Counted from the stretch's first letter, positions 34,050-45,142 are shown. The stretch: 64,000 bases of DNA from Symbiotaphrina buchneri (GCA_001599915.1 BCIG01000004.1:793343-857342); one strand, 5' to 3'. The notes: generated by a model from the letters alone, not told the origin. Numbers and translations are program-made.

Positions 34050-36743
34050 ATGGAGGATAATCGTGGGGATGTGAGTAACGATGTGACGCCAAGGCGCCCC
34101 GCAAAACGTGTGAAGATCGCTCTGGCCTGTGAGGAATGCCGGGGGAAGAAGATCAAGTGTGACGGAGCTCGTCCGGGTATGGCTTCTTCAATCGATTGTC
34201 GAGATGTCAACGTCTCGCTGATACTGCGGCGTAGCGTGCGGGCCGTGTTCCAGAAGAGATGGATATTCGAACCGGTGCGAATATGCCACAGACAGCGGAA
34301 AAGATTTTTCAGCGGCGGCTCAAAGGCATGTATTTCTGACACCTACAGATTACAAAGCTTACCGGCGTCCATATAGGCAGATACAATACTTGAAGAGCCG
34401 CGTTAGAGAACTTGAGCAAAGTCAGAGCAGACGCGTGCACATACTACACGAAGACGCTGCTGACGCTGCTGATCGGTCGCATACTTCGCCTGATGACGCC
34501 GGTGGAAGGTCTGGGATATATGATACAGGCCGACCACAGCTTTACCGAAACGCGGTCAATGGTATTCTTACACCCTCAACCATTGACCATCCAACAGTAC
34601 AGCACGGACCAGAGTACGGTCGTGCCGCTGTCAGCGACGTACGGTATACACAGCAGCCATCATGGTCGAGCGGACAGGTGCAGCCTCCACCAGTACCAGC
34701 AGCCCTCTCGTCCTCGAGCGAACAGCTTCCGGCACCGGAGCGATGTCCTCTGACCCCTGGGGGCTTTTCGGGGCGAGTGGATGCCATGGGGACCACGGAA
34801 AGCGGGCCAGGCCAGGGGCACGGCTACTTTGGACAATCATCGGCGGCGACTTTTATGCGGCAAATTCGTGACATCATCAATGAGCGCGTCGGGGTTCCAG
34901 AGTCTCGAACCGGTTCCACGAGAGGGATGGTGATGTCCGATCAAATCAAGATCACATTACAAGAGGATTATGTTCTGCCGCCCCGCTCCAAAGCAGACAG
35001 ACTGATGACTATCTACTGGGAACAAGTCCATTCGGTCTATCCTTTCGTGCACAAACCATCCTTCAAGAACGAATATGATGCCCTCTTGACGGGAGATGCA
35101 CCGCCGAGTACATCGATTTTCCACTGCCAACTCAATACCGCCATGAGTATAGCATGTCAGTTAGACCATGCTATCCCTCCCGAGTCGAGGGAACAGGCTG
35201 CGACTGTGTTTTTTGACAGAGCCAAGCAGCTACTAAGGTTCGACATACTTGAGTTAGGATCGTTGGAGCTTGTGCAGGCACTGCTTCTGATGGGGCAGTA
35301 CTTGCAGAGTACGAATGAACCGAGTCGTTGCTGGATTGTCATTGGCCTTGCTATACGCATTGCTCAAGGCCTCGGTCTGTATCAGGATGAGACTATCTCG
35401 GCTCTTCCAACACAAAAGGACAGGGAGATGGCAAGACGCGTTTGGCACGGCTGCGTTCTCATGGACCGGTAACTCAGAATCCCTCTCAGAATGACGACGA
35501 CGAGCTGACATATACCCTCAGAATCCTAGCACTTACATTCGGCCGGCCACTTATGATCTCCAAAATCGACGCATCCTCAGTCGGCTTGCCCGCTGCTGTT
35601 GATGATGAGTATCTTTCTACCGATGCTGAACAAGAGGGTCACCAACCGACACTGCAACCATCTCGGATCGAATTCTTTGTTGCAACGCTCAAACTTTACG
35701 AGATCATGTCGCACATTCTCTCGCACTTCTATTACCGGAAGCCTCGTTCACATGGAGGCCCGCAAGCGGACCACATCGACCCACAGGATTACACCTCGGT
35801 GCTAACGTTCGATCGCTCACTGAACGAGTTTTGGGAAGGGCTACCTAACGCTCTCAAATACTCGCAGGAGCAAAAGCCCTCGCCGGATGTGGGTTTGAAT
35901 TTGACCCTTGCAAGACAGTCGACCATCTTGCGTTCACGGTAGGCATCTGACATGCAATCACCATGTGTGGTGTATGAACTGACTTTCACGATAGATATCT
36001 CCACATCCGCACTGTGCTCTTCCGCCCAATGCTCGGCCAGCTGATAGTCAGTCAGAACACCTCGATAACGAAATCAAACTCAGCTGTCGACAGCCCTTTC
36101 CAGCACTCCCTCCTTCTTCAGTCATCTTCCATGTGTGTCTCGGCCGCCTTGGATCTCATTGCGCTTACATACATCAACCTGACCGACGATTATTCCACTG
36201 GGTCCGTCTCCTCTTTCCAATCCTTCCCTTCCATCTCCTTCCTAACCACTCGCAAATAGTTTGCTCCCAGCCTGGTCGTATAGTGTCTTTTACTCGTACA
36301 CCGCCGCCACCGTCATCATCGCCGCACGACTCTGTCCCTCCCTCCTTGCTCACTTATCCACCTCTCCATTTACACCTACGCCAGCCGATCTCACCAATGC
36401 GTGGACCCAGTGCATTCGCATCCTGGAGCGGCATGAACGCCAAAGTGCGTCTGCAAGACGGTGTATTGCAGCGCTCGAAGTGCTCGATCAGAAGACGGTT
36501 TTGCTGGGTTCTGGTGACCGGGGAGTTGGTGCGGGACAGGGGGCTCAAGGACATATAGCTCATGCGATGCAAGACGATGGTGCGGGAGATGATGGGCTGG
36601 CGATGGAGGGACTCACAGCGGTGGACCATGGGCAGGTGTACGGACAAGGAATGGGCGACGACCTGTTCAGCATGGGAGCCATGATGGAGATGGACGTTAC
36701 GTGGTTGAACAGCGTGCCTTTTGATCTGGATTTTCAGATCTGA
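34050..36743 (+). CDS. Zn2Cys6 transcription factor
   Basis: The start is ATG 34050 (MEDNRGDVSNDV). The zinc cluster ACEECRGKKIKCDGARP is completed across an intron by CGPCSRRDGYSNRCEY. The following join to RQIQYLKSRVRELEQ, a short coiled-coil linker, works in frame with a GC-AG intron (donor AAAG/GCATGT). Then come a long linker and the fungal transcription factor domain: YWEQVHSVYPFVHKPSF, IGLAIRIAQGLGLYQDE, RRVWHGCVLMDRILALTFGR. Further introns near 35468, 35939 and 36200 continue through YLHIRTVLFRPMLGQL and LLPAWSYSVFYSYTAA. The C-terminus is acidic and Met/Gly-rich, ending at 36743. Targets unknown. CGG palindromes lie just upstream. Confidence 0.87.
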
Positions 36744-36834
36744 AACCTCTATTCACTTTTTATAAGCAAGATGATGGATCTATACATAATGTGATCAGAT
36801 CTATCATATGTAGCTGTACAATGCTATCCGATCC

Positions 36835-37376
36835 CTATGATCCACCTTTGACCTCCAACCAACTCGGTCTTGCATCTGTGAACAACTCTTTCTCCGGCTT
36901 GAAATCCTCCAATCTAGAGTAAACCATCTCATGTCAGCCCTGACCCTCAGCACTCTATCTGGATCACCTACCCTCCCTCAACAAGGGCGCTGCGCACCAT
37001 AAACAATCTGCCGCCATGATGCATCGGCACCGTCCACAGCGTGCATCCACAGCGCCCACAGAAGTGCTTCTCCTTCGGGTGGCCGGACTGCGTCTTCTCA
37101 ATCAAATACATCCTCTTCAGCTTCTCCGGGTCAGAGAGCTTGACGGACGTGGCCTCGCAGGCGCCGAACTGCATCGTGGCGGCTCCACTGTTAGCGTATT
37201 GTTGCCGTAATTTGATGGAGGCTCGGAAGGGCAATACGCACGCTCTGGAGTGGGCCTCCGGCGCCTTTCTGGCAGTCGAGGCAGTAGCAACTGAGTTTCT
37301 TAGAGGGCGGCGCGGTGAGTTCGTACGTGATGCCGCCGCAGAGGCAGGATCCTTGCACGGGGAATGTGAGAGGCAT
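36835..37376 (-). CDS. GFA/CENP-V-type zinc protein (glutathione-dependent formaldehyde-activating-like)
   Basis: Starts at ATG 37376 (MPLTFPVQGSCLCGGITYEL). Zinc ligands appear as SCLCGG, CYCLDCQKGAGG and FCGRCGCTLWT, the full GFA pattern. Two introns fit. The second (about 36917-36973) leads to LEDFKPEKELFTDARPSWLE, ending at TAG 36837-36835. At the first intron (about 37182-37235, GTGCGT...CTAACAG) the flanking exons are one base out of phase. NSGAATMQFGACE reads in a different frame from GGPLQS, so there is a one-base discrepancy or an unusual splice. About 145 residues. Relatives bind glutathione adducts or small thiol compounds; no specific substrate can be given. Confidence 0.78.
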
Positions 37377-37787
37377 GGTGAAGGCTGGACTGGGAAGCGC
37401 TCTGTCGTTGTAAGGGAGCTGCTCTGTCCTGTATGACTGAAGGGACGAGGACCAGGGGTCTTTCTGAGCTACTGCGTCTGTGGGGCGATGGGCCAGATGA
37501 CGCAGCCGGGGCCGCGGGGTGGAGACCCCAAATGACACTGTTCTACAGTTCCGGCTTGGCAGAAGCGATATGGACTTTCTCCGATTGGCCACAGACGAGG
37601 AAGGATATGGAAATACAGTCTTCTCTTACGCTTTATGATTATTTTCAGCTCCTCATGCGACGGCTGGCGCGATATCAAGCCACATCCTTTCTACGGAGAC
37701 AATGATGATTCATTTCGGGGTTAACCGAGCTAAATGTTATGATCAATTCACGCTGTCTATTCATATATACAATTCGAAATCGCCGCT
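37377..37787. other. Intergenic region
   Basis: 411 bp between the GFA-type gene and the FAH-family gene. It holds the GFA promoter on one side. No gene supported. Confidence 0.5.
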
Positions 37788-38716
37788 CTACTCGAAGCTC
37801 ATCTTGTTCTTTATCGAGCCCAGCTGCTCAATCTTAACCTCGACCACATCGCCATCCTTCAACCACTTCGGCTGCGCCATTCCCATGGCCACACCAGCCG
37901 GCGTACCTGTCATAATGACCGTTCCCTTCTCCAACGTCGTGCCCTGGCTGATGAACGCGATGATATCCTTGACGCCAAACAGCAAATCATTCGTATACGT
38001 ATCCTGACGAACCTCGCCATTGACAATCGTCTGCAGCCTCAAGTTATCCGCCGCGCCAACGACCGCCGGCGAGACAATCATCGGCCCGATCGGCGCGAAT
38101 TTGTCGAACCCCTTGCTGAAGCACCACTGTGGCACGCCGCCAGCGAACTTAGGATCACGTTGCCACTTGCGACAAGACACGTCATTCCCCGCCACGTAGC
38201 CAGCCACGTAGTCGAGCGCGGACTCCTTCGGGATGTTCTTGCCGGTCTTGCCGATGATGACGGTCAGCTCGCCCTCGTAGTCGAGCTGGTCGTCTTGCCC
38301 GATCTTGGGAATGGGGATGTCTTCGAAGCTGTCCGCAATGGAGGCCGAGGGTTTGATGAAGATGGATGGGTATGGTGGAGGTGTCCGGCCACCTTCCTTG
38401 ACTGTAGAAATGTCTCGATCAGCGTATGCCATGGTTGGTCCGGGCTCTGGAGCTTACTGTGCTTGATGTAGTTCAACCCCACGCACTTGACAATGGGCAC
38501 GTCGGCGGGCGTAAGAGGGCCCAGGATCTCGGCAACGTCCAGCTTCTCTGAACCAGCCTTCAGACTGAAGGGGTCGCTTCCCTCGAAGACAGTGGCCTGC
38601 AGGGTCTTGGAGCTCAGCTTCGAGGCAAGCTCATCGGCGTTGCTGATGAGGGGCTCGCCGTAGTGGATGGCGCCCTTGGGGTCGCGGAAGCGGATGAGGC
38701 GCGACCAAGAAGACAT
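37788..38716 (-). CDS. Fumarylacetoacetate hydrolase (FAH)-family enzyme, probably fumarylpyruvate/maleylpyruvate hydrolase
   Basis: Two exons, 38716-38458 and 38401-37788, join at CVGLNYIKH/IKEGGRTPPP. Motifs are the metal-binding LDYEGELTVIIGK (two acidic ligands), GNDVSCRKWQRDP, DLLFGVKDIIAFISQG and KGTVIMTGTPAGVAMG. The length, about 290 residues, matches FAHD1-like and acylpyruvate hydrolases. These split the C-C bond of diketo acids such as fumarylpyruvate to pyruvate and fumarate. The start codon lies 366 bp from gentisate 1,2-dioxygenase in divergent orientation. That enzyme makes maleylpyruvate, the precursor of such a substrate, which supports a gentisate-pathway role. Oxaloacetate decarboxylase activity is an alternative for the family. 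Confidence 0.88.
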
Positions 38717-39082
38717 TGCGAAGAATTTTGGATGGGAGATGTGAAGTTGCTAGGATGGTTCAGGGGTCTGTTGAGAATGGGCTTTGCAAATGTTTCGAGG
38801 AGAACGTCAGATAAATCTCGTGAGCGGAGAAGGGATGGAGTTAGGGTTCTCGGAACGATTCCGGGCATTGGGGCCGAAGAACGCAGAGCCGGAACAGCTT
38901 CCGTGTCGTTAGATCCCCCGCAGCTGCACCCCGCAAGCAAATCCGGGCTGCTTGCGGAGGTCGAGAAAATATATCATAGCAATGCTCACAGGAAGCTGGC
39001 TAGACATGACGTTGAATTTTTCCTGCCTTCAGTCTCACCCTCAGAATTTTGTCCTGTCGACATAAAGCCAATGACAAACAAC
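38717..39082. other. Shared divergent promoter of the gentisate gene pair
   Basis: 366 bp between FAH-family and gentisate dioxygenase genes, which read away from each other. No gene in it is supported. Co-regulation through this space is inferred. Confidence 0.55.
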
Positions 39083-40095
39083 ATGGGCAGCATTGGGCCA
39101 AACCTCCGAGCAGGAGAAACTGCTCGCCGCTTTGCCGGCACAAAAAGTCGCTCCGCTATGGACAGTCATGGATGCGATGGTACCGCCTCACCCAGGCCCC
39201 AAGGCTGTCCCTGCGTTATGGAAATACGAGCAGATCCGCCCGTATCTGCTTGAATCCGCGAAATTGGTCGGTGAGAAGGATGCAGAACACCGTGTCCTGA
39301 TGCTGGTTAACCCCAACATGAGTATGCTTATTTCCCCTGAAGACATTATTTTTGGTCGAGACTGACAGCACTGTAGAAGCACCTTACACAACTGACACAC
39401 TCTACGGCGGTCTTCAAATCATCAACCCGGGCGAAACCGCTCCCGCCCACCGACACAAAGCATTTGCGCTCCGGTACATCATTGAGGGCTCTCGAGGTTT
39501 CACCGCGGTCGACGGGGAGAAGATCTACATGCAGAAAGGGGACGTGATTTTGACTCCGACGTGGACTTGGCATGATCACGGCCACGAGGGCGACGGACAC
39601 ATGATCTGGCTCGACGGGCTAGATCTTCCATTGTTCCAGGCTTTCCCTGTCAACTTCGCCGAGAGGTATGCCGAGAGCAGGTACCCCAGCCAGGAAGTCG
39701 CGGCTAGCCCCCTGAAGTTCTCATGGGCCACTACTAAAGCCGCGCTGGATGAAGCTACGGGCCCGCATGCGGTTTTCTACTATAAGAACGCGTCGGGCGA
39801 GGAGTTGTCGAAGACCATCGGCGGCCAGGCGGAGCGGGTCAATGCCGGAACCACCTCCCCCGCCAGCCGAGAGACGGCGTCGTTGGTGTACCATGTTGCG
39901 GCCGGAAAGGGCTCTTCGAAACTGGAGCGAGCGGACGGAAAGGTAGAGGTGCTGAAGTGGAGCGCGAATGATACTTTTGCTGTCCCGGCCTGGACGAGGG
40001 TCGAACACACTGCAGGCGAGGGAGAGAATGTGTATTTGTTTGCATTCCATGATAGACCCATGATCAGCAGTCTGGGTATTTACCAGAAGGAGTAA
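39083..40095 (+). CDS. Gentisate 1,2-dioxygenase (bicupin)
   Basis: The main exons are about 39093-39322 and 39377-40095, joined across an intron starting GTATGC as VNPNM/KAPYTTDTLYGG. The first cupin has PAHRHKAFALRYIIEG and WTWHDHGHEGDGHMIWLDG, whose His residues would bind Fe(II). The second cupin is weaker: VLKWSANDTFAVPAWTRVEH. The enzyme cleaves the ring of gentisate to maleylpyruvate. The start is unclear. The obvious ATG 39083 is one base out of frame with SEQEKLLAALPAQK, so there is a small indel or an unseen upstream exon. The downstream enzyme type (FAH family) is transcribed divergently from the same intergenic space. Confidence 0.88.
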
Positions 40096-41288
40096 TTTGG
40101 GGTCGTTTCTATATGAGATCAATGTACATGACATTTACTGCTTCGGAGGCGTTTAGAACAATAATTTCATCCTTGACAGAAATCCAACTAAGATAAAGTT
40201 TTTTCCGAGATTCTGGCGTTTCATTCAGAAGACTGACCGTGTACACACGTGGTTGGTAGACGGGCCATTGCTTACTATGTCGTGGGGCTCCTTCTAGGCT
40301 TGCCCTCGGCATTCTATACATCTATGATGCACTGAACTTTGGTAATCGGTAATGGCACGCCCCTGTTTTGGTATTGCACGTCGTCTCATACCAAAAAAGC
40401 GTGGACCGTGCAGATTGATCCCACTTTGATATACGGATAGATTTGTGAACATGTACAAGATGATGCCCTTGGCTAATTGATCGATTAATAGGTCCATCCA
40501 TCACAGAGATAAACCAGATAGATACGATATGATGTAGATAGGATATGATGTAGATACGATATGATGTAGATTTACAGATAGATCTGACATATGTCGCCCT
40601 GGATCATTTATTGGTTGATCATTCCGTCCGTCACGGAGCTTAACCGGATAGATGAGATACGATTTGGATAGGTCACGATTCTGATATACGGACAGACAGA
40701 TACTATACGATGCAGATAGATGAGAGGGGCGTGTGGCTACCAGAAAGAGGCGTGCCATTACCGATCACCCTGAAACTTTCCCTCCTCGTTAGGTTGGAAG
40801 TAGTTTCTGTCCATATTTCCGGGTTACGAGCCTTGCTAGACTGTCTCGGTGATCGGATGACCACCCGTAGAATCAGTGCACTGGCACAAAGTCAGTTCAA
40901 GAGTCCACAGTCGTACTTTTGAATTCATCAGGATAACCCGCAATTACAATCTTCCTTTTATCTCCCTATTTACTGGCCGGAGCCAGAACAATGTTAGGGA
41001 GAGTCTTTCAGGTGGGCATCGGGTTTACGTAACGACGTTCCCAAACCTGCCAATTGGAATGGTTCCAGGGACGGAAGCACTTCGGAACGCGCTGCGAAAA
41101 TGCTCCACTTTTCCGTCGGAAGATGCACTTGGGAAGCCTCCACATCAGGCGAGTAGAATTTTATTCATCGTGGGGTCAGCTGAGCGGGATGGCCGGGGCC
41201 CCATTTCTACCCAACTTTTATAAACCCGCCAACCCCCTGCACCGCAGTGACACGGCCGGTGAAACCAGGTGAACGAGAATTTCTGAAA
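40096..41288. other. Repeat-bearing intergenic region
   Basis: 1.19 kb without a gene. Between about 40430 and 40740 two diverged blocks resemble each other. Each has TGATATACGGA, a TTGATC-type stretch, a CCRTCCRTCAC motif and AACCRGATAGAT, with many C/T differences. A short tandem array sits inside the first block. Confidence 0.6.
40521..40568. repeat. 16-bp tandem repeat, three copies
   Basis: GATACGATATGATGTA occurs three times head to tail (the middle copy has one G for C), followed by a partial fourth copy. It is AT-rich and lies in noncoding DNA between gentisate dioxygenase and the MFS gene. No function is evident. Confidence 0.9.
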
Positions 41289-43101
41289 ATGTCCGTCCCG
41301 ATGGACGATTTTGACCATAGGCCGAAGCCCTCGGCTGAGCAGCTGGAGGAGGGTATCAATCCGGACCCTGCGCTGGCACATAAGCTGGACCCGCATGGCT
41401 ACCCGCTGCGGCCGCAGCCGTCGGATGATCCTAGAGGTAAGCCGTTCCAACGTCCACCACGAACGAAAGCAAGCTGATGTTAAGCATAGATCCCCTGAAC
41501 TGGAATGCATGGGTGTCCTAATCCAGGTCTCCTTCCTGGCATTCCTCGGTCCCTTTGCTATGGCCGTCATTGTAAGGAGCCTATCTCCTACCGTACCGCC
41601 ATCCAATCCAATGCTTATCTCCTGCATAGAACTCCGCATACAAACCCCTCGCTAAAGACATGCACATCTCCATCCTCGCTAAAGACATGCACATCTCCAT
41701 CGTCGAAGCCTCGTACCAAACAACCGTACCCCTTGTTATCTCCGGCGTCGCTCCCCTCTTCTGGTCCCCCATCGCCAACATCTACGGTCGACGACCTATC
41801 TTCATCTGCGTCACCGCCCTCGGCATCGCCGCCTGTGCCGGCTCGGCGGCAGCAAAGACCTGGGGAGGTATCCTCGCCGCCCGGGCGTTCGTAGGAGTGG
41901 GCATTTCAGCAGGAATGGGGATTGGCGCATCGGTCGTTGCTGACTTGTACTTTATGCACGAGAGGGGCAAGTACATGGGTATTTACGTCGTCTTGTAAGG
42001 CTCCAAGTCTTCCGGATAGTCACCGAGGGTCACTAAAACGTGTACAGCGTGAGCAACGGCCCCCATTTGGCCGCCCTAGTCGGTGGCTTCGTCGCTCAAC
42101 AGATAGGCTGGCGCTGGTGTTACTGGCTGCCGACCATCGTGCTTGGCATCAACTGGATCATCAATATCTTCTGCTTGCCAGAGACACTCTACCACCGAGA
42201 TAACGCAACGGGGCAATCCTTCCAGCTCCCCGACAAAGAAAGCGGCAAGCGCTCATGGATCAAGCTGCTTAGCTTCACCTCTGTGCCGGTCCAGCGCAGT
42301 CTCCGCCTTTGGAACTTTACGCACGTGTTTGTCATGCTGAAGTACCCCTCGGTCGTTCTCCCGGCGCTGTACTACGCCGTTTCCTATGGGCTGGGCAGTG
42401 TGCTGTTTGCGGTCACCGGCTCGGCAACGTTTGGGACCATCTATAACTTCAACCCTGCGGAGATCGGCATGGCAATAGGGCTGTCGACTTTTGTGGGGAC
42501 GCTGATTGGAGAGGTCTGCGCCGGCCCCGTCAGCGACATGCTTTTGAACTATCACACCAGGAAGTACGGCGGCGAGGCGAAACCGGAGGTCCGCCTGCAT
42601 GCCATGTGGCCGGGGATGTTCCTTCTCCCGGCCGGGGCTATCATCGAAGGCGTGTGCCTGCAGTATGAAACGCACTGGTCTGGGCCTGTGATCACAATCG
42701 GCATCGCGGCTTTTGGATTGCAGATCTTGTCTACGAATATCTTCGCCTATGCCACCGATGTATGTGCTCTCCTTTATGGAGGTCACTATGTTTACTAACG
42801 TGTCTGGGCAGTGCTATAAGCCACAGTCGGCTGAGATCTCCACTATGCTGAACCTGTTTCGTCAGGGTTTCTCGTTCACGCTGGGTTTCTATATGGTAAG
42901 GTACCTCTCCACTATATCATGTGGCCAGTGACTGACGTACGCTGGTAGATCGACTGGGCCAAAGCAACAACCTATGGTGTTGCATGGGGCCTTCTATCTC
43001 TTATTGATGCTTTGATTTTCATCGGCATCATCGTACTCATGTGGAGATGGCAGTACTGGAGGCGGAAATTGGGCTCGCCGAACTTTGATAGGGATCTGTA
43101 G
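41289..43101 (+). CDS. MFS transporter, DHA1-like, with internal duplication
   Basis: Starts at ATG 41289 (MSVPMDDFDHRPKPSAEQLE). Introns join DDPRD/PLNWNAW and AVI/NSAYKPLAKDM. Further joins lie after YMGIYVVL, after FAYATD and after FSFTLGFYM. The end is TAG 43099-43101. Features are VEASYQTTVPLVISGVAPLF, GRRPIFICVTALGIAACAGS, ARAFVGVGISAGMGIGASVV, the GWRWCYWLPTIVLGINW segment, and the PESxIF-like PVSDMLLNYHTRKYGG loop. About 12 membrane segments. It resembles fungal DHA1 exporters and general substrate transporters. It lies near the gentisate genes, so transport of an aromatic acid is possible. LAKDMHISI occurs twice in a row because of a perfect 27-bp duplication. Confidence 0.85.
41648..41701. 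repeat. Perfect 27-bp tandem duplication inside the MFS gene
   Basis: Copies 41648-41674 and 41675-41701 are identical and in frame. Each encodes LAKDMHISI, just before VEASYQTT, at the start of the first membrane segment region. Most relatives have this peptide once. The identity of the copies implies a recent event or an assembly artefact. Confidence 0.95.
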
Positions 43102-43491
43102 ATGTAAGATGTATCAACCTATAGAGACCAAAGAAAAAGGGGTTGCATTTCATGGTGCTAGTGGACAATCCTATCCAAGGGTTCGTCAGTACTCTGATCC
43201 TGCCCCTTTCGTTCTAAGAAGAGCGGATTGTATAAGCCAAAGCGACGCAAGGCCAAGTGAGACATCAGAACTGTTTAAAGAGGACCGATTTCGTAATCAG
43301 CCAAAAGCCTCTTGTCCCGCGCTTATACCAGCTACCTTCAGCACGAGCTCAACCTAGCCTATCGTAGCTCCCCCAAACTCCTAAAGCGTCTCTCTCAACA
43401 GATACGCACAAAGCATCCTGGATCTGTGGACCTCTCCTCATTCACTCAACGTAAGATTTTGCCTGAGTCTATATATGGTTTGAGAGAGATC
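43102..43491. other. Intergenic region
   Basis: 390 bp downstream of the MFS gene. No supported feature. Confidence 0.45.
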
Positions 43492-43749
43492 TTAAACCGA
43501 CTGATCCATATCCGGCATGTAACGGAGGTTGCGGAGCATGGAGAGGTCGCTGTGGATCTTGTCGAGGCGCGGCAGGGCCAACGCCAGAACGATGAGGATA
43601 CCGAGGAGCACAGCCGTGCAGATGGCTTTCAACAGTATGTCAAGAACGGTGGATGTTGTTGTGCTGGAACAGGTGCTGGGTTCGGCCGGCATGGCTGCCG
43701 TCGTGGAGGCGCTGGTGGTGGTGGGCTCCGCGGGCTTTGTGTTTGCCAT
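43492..43749 (-). CDS. Possible small single-pass membrane protein
   Basis: An 85-codon frame from ATG 43749. The N-terminus is Thr/Ser/Ala/Pro-rich (KPAEPTTTSASTTAAMPAEP). One strong membrane segment follows (AVLLGILIVLALAL), then a short charged tail with LRNLRYMPDMDQ. A TATA-like TATATA on the minus strand about 47 bp upstream (near 43797) supports expression. I do not recognise the family. It may be a real small protein or a chance frame. It sits at the edge of a gene-poor zone with two decayed genes. Confidence 0.4.
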   Translation of the reverse strand: MANTKPAEPTTTSASTTAAMPAEPSTCSSTTTSTVLDILLKAICTAVLLGILIVLALALPRLDKIHSDLSMLRNLRYMPDMDQSV

Positions 43750-45142
43750 GTGTTGGGCTGCGGGTTTCGATGAAGTGCTCCTCGTGGGGGTGTGCGTATA
43801 TAATTGGGATTCGAGTATATCGGTGTGTGGAGCGTGCAGGTTTTATCAATGTCTGCTTGAAGTAGGAGTCGAACGGTTCACCAGAGTCAACAAACCGTCT
43901 TGAAGCCAGGGCTCAGGGGTAAGCATATAAATAAGCTTCCCCTGGGACCGATTCTGATCGGTCCTCCGATGCGCTTTACGGGTGGCTTAGCGCCCCGCCA
44001 TCAAAAGCCCACAGACAGAACCTTAGAAAAGCAAACGCCGTTCAGCATACGCCAAAAGAAGAGGTATGCAAAGCCAAGAAAGGCGGAGATAACTTTGTGG
44101 TTGTGAAGGTCCGTCTAGTCTCCCGGGCTGTTCCGATTGGCGATTCCATCGATGAAACCAAACTGTATGTGGGAGCGACAAGCGATTTCTATCAAAGTTT
44201 GAACATCATGTTGGGTTGTTCTAACAGCAGGCAGCCCTCAGCTCACCTACTTAGGTATAGACAATTGTGATAATAGAAATCAAATGCGTAGCATTGCTGG
44301 AGAGTCTGGACTCGGACTCCATTTTCCCCAGTACAGTCCTACCAAGGGAATTAAGGCATGAGGCTTGAGATAGTGACTTGGCAGCCCTCAGCTCTGGACT
44401 TGGTGGCTGTTTCGGGATAATTATAAATTACAACTGATCGGGGTGAGGCTGAGACCTTGGCGGGGTTAGATGCTCGTATTGCTAAACCGCAAAATCACTA
44501 GAAGATTCCAGAGCTATTAAGCCCCGTGGCTTTTCAGATTGCAAACTGCGTGGGAAGGAGAATAAGTACAATGGATCGCTTGTTGCATGACGCCGGGGGG
44601 GACCCGACATAAATCGGGACTTAAATTAACCTGTGTATCTGAATAACAATGATGAACACACCAGTAAAATGCTCCGAAACGCGGTACAATCATGCGCTCA
44701 ACCAGTAGCTCGCCAGCTATATCTCCGCTTGGCCACTTTTACCTTAAAAAATGGGATGTTTAAGTCAATGATCTCGTCCACTTGATGACACAGATTATGT
44801 ACGTGAAGCGATCTATCAGTGACCAGAATCAGTCGTGCAAGGTGGCCTACGGGGGTTCATGGAGATGGCGTGACTTCCTTCACTGAGTTAAATATCCGTC
44901 CGTGGTAGTAACACAGCAAACGAAGTTCGGAGGCTTTTCCACCGGTGGCTGTGGGCCCTGCGGTCAACTGGTTAACAATCAGGGCCTTGGCAGGCAGAAA
45001 TGTGGGCACCGGGCGCTGCCTACCGCCTAGGCACGGCGGCTGTGACCGGCCGGCTTTAACGGGCCGCCGACCGCCATCGAGCCCGCAGCCTCATCTTCTC
45101 ATTCCTGCACATCATTCCGGTAGAGCAGCATGGCCCAGTTCT
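43750..45142. other. Long gene-poor region
   Basis: About 1.4 kb, with no supported gene. The phrase TTGGCAGCCCTCAGCTC or a near copy appears twice (about 44231-44245 and 44380-44395), a short dispersed repeat. The region precedes two decayed genes. Confidence 0.5.

Noticed and set aside
40496-40740. CRISPR-like spacing of repeats
   Set aside because: Repeats are contiguous or degenerate, without unique spacers, and the DNA is fungal.
43312-43773. 153-codon plus-strand frame over the small membrane gene
   Set aside because: Gly/Cys-rich translation with no family resemblance. The opposite-strand frame has a signal-like membrane segment and TATA box.
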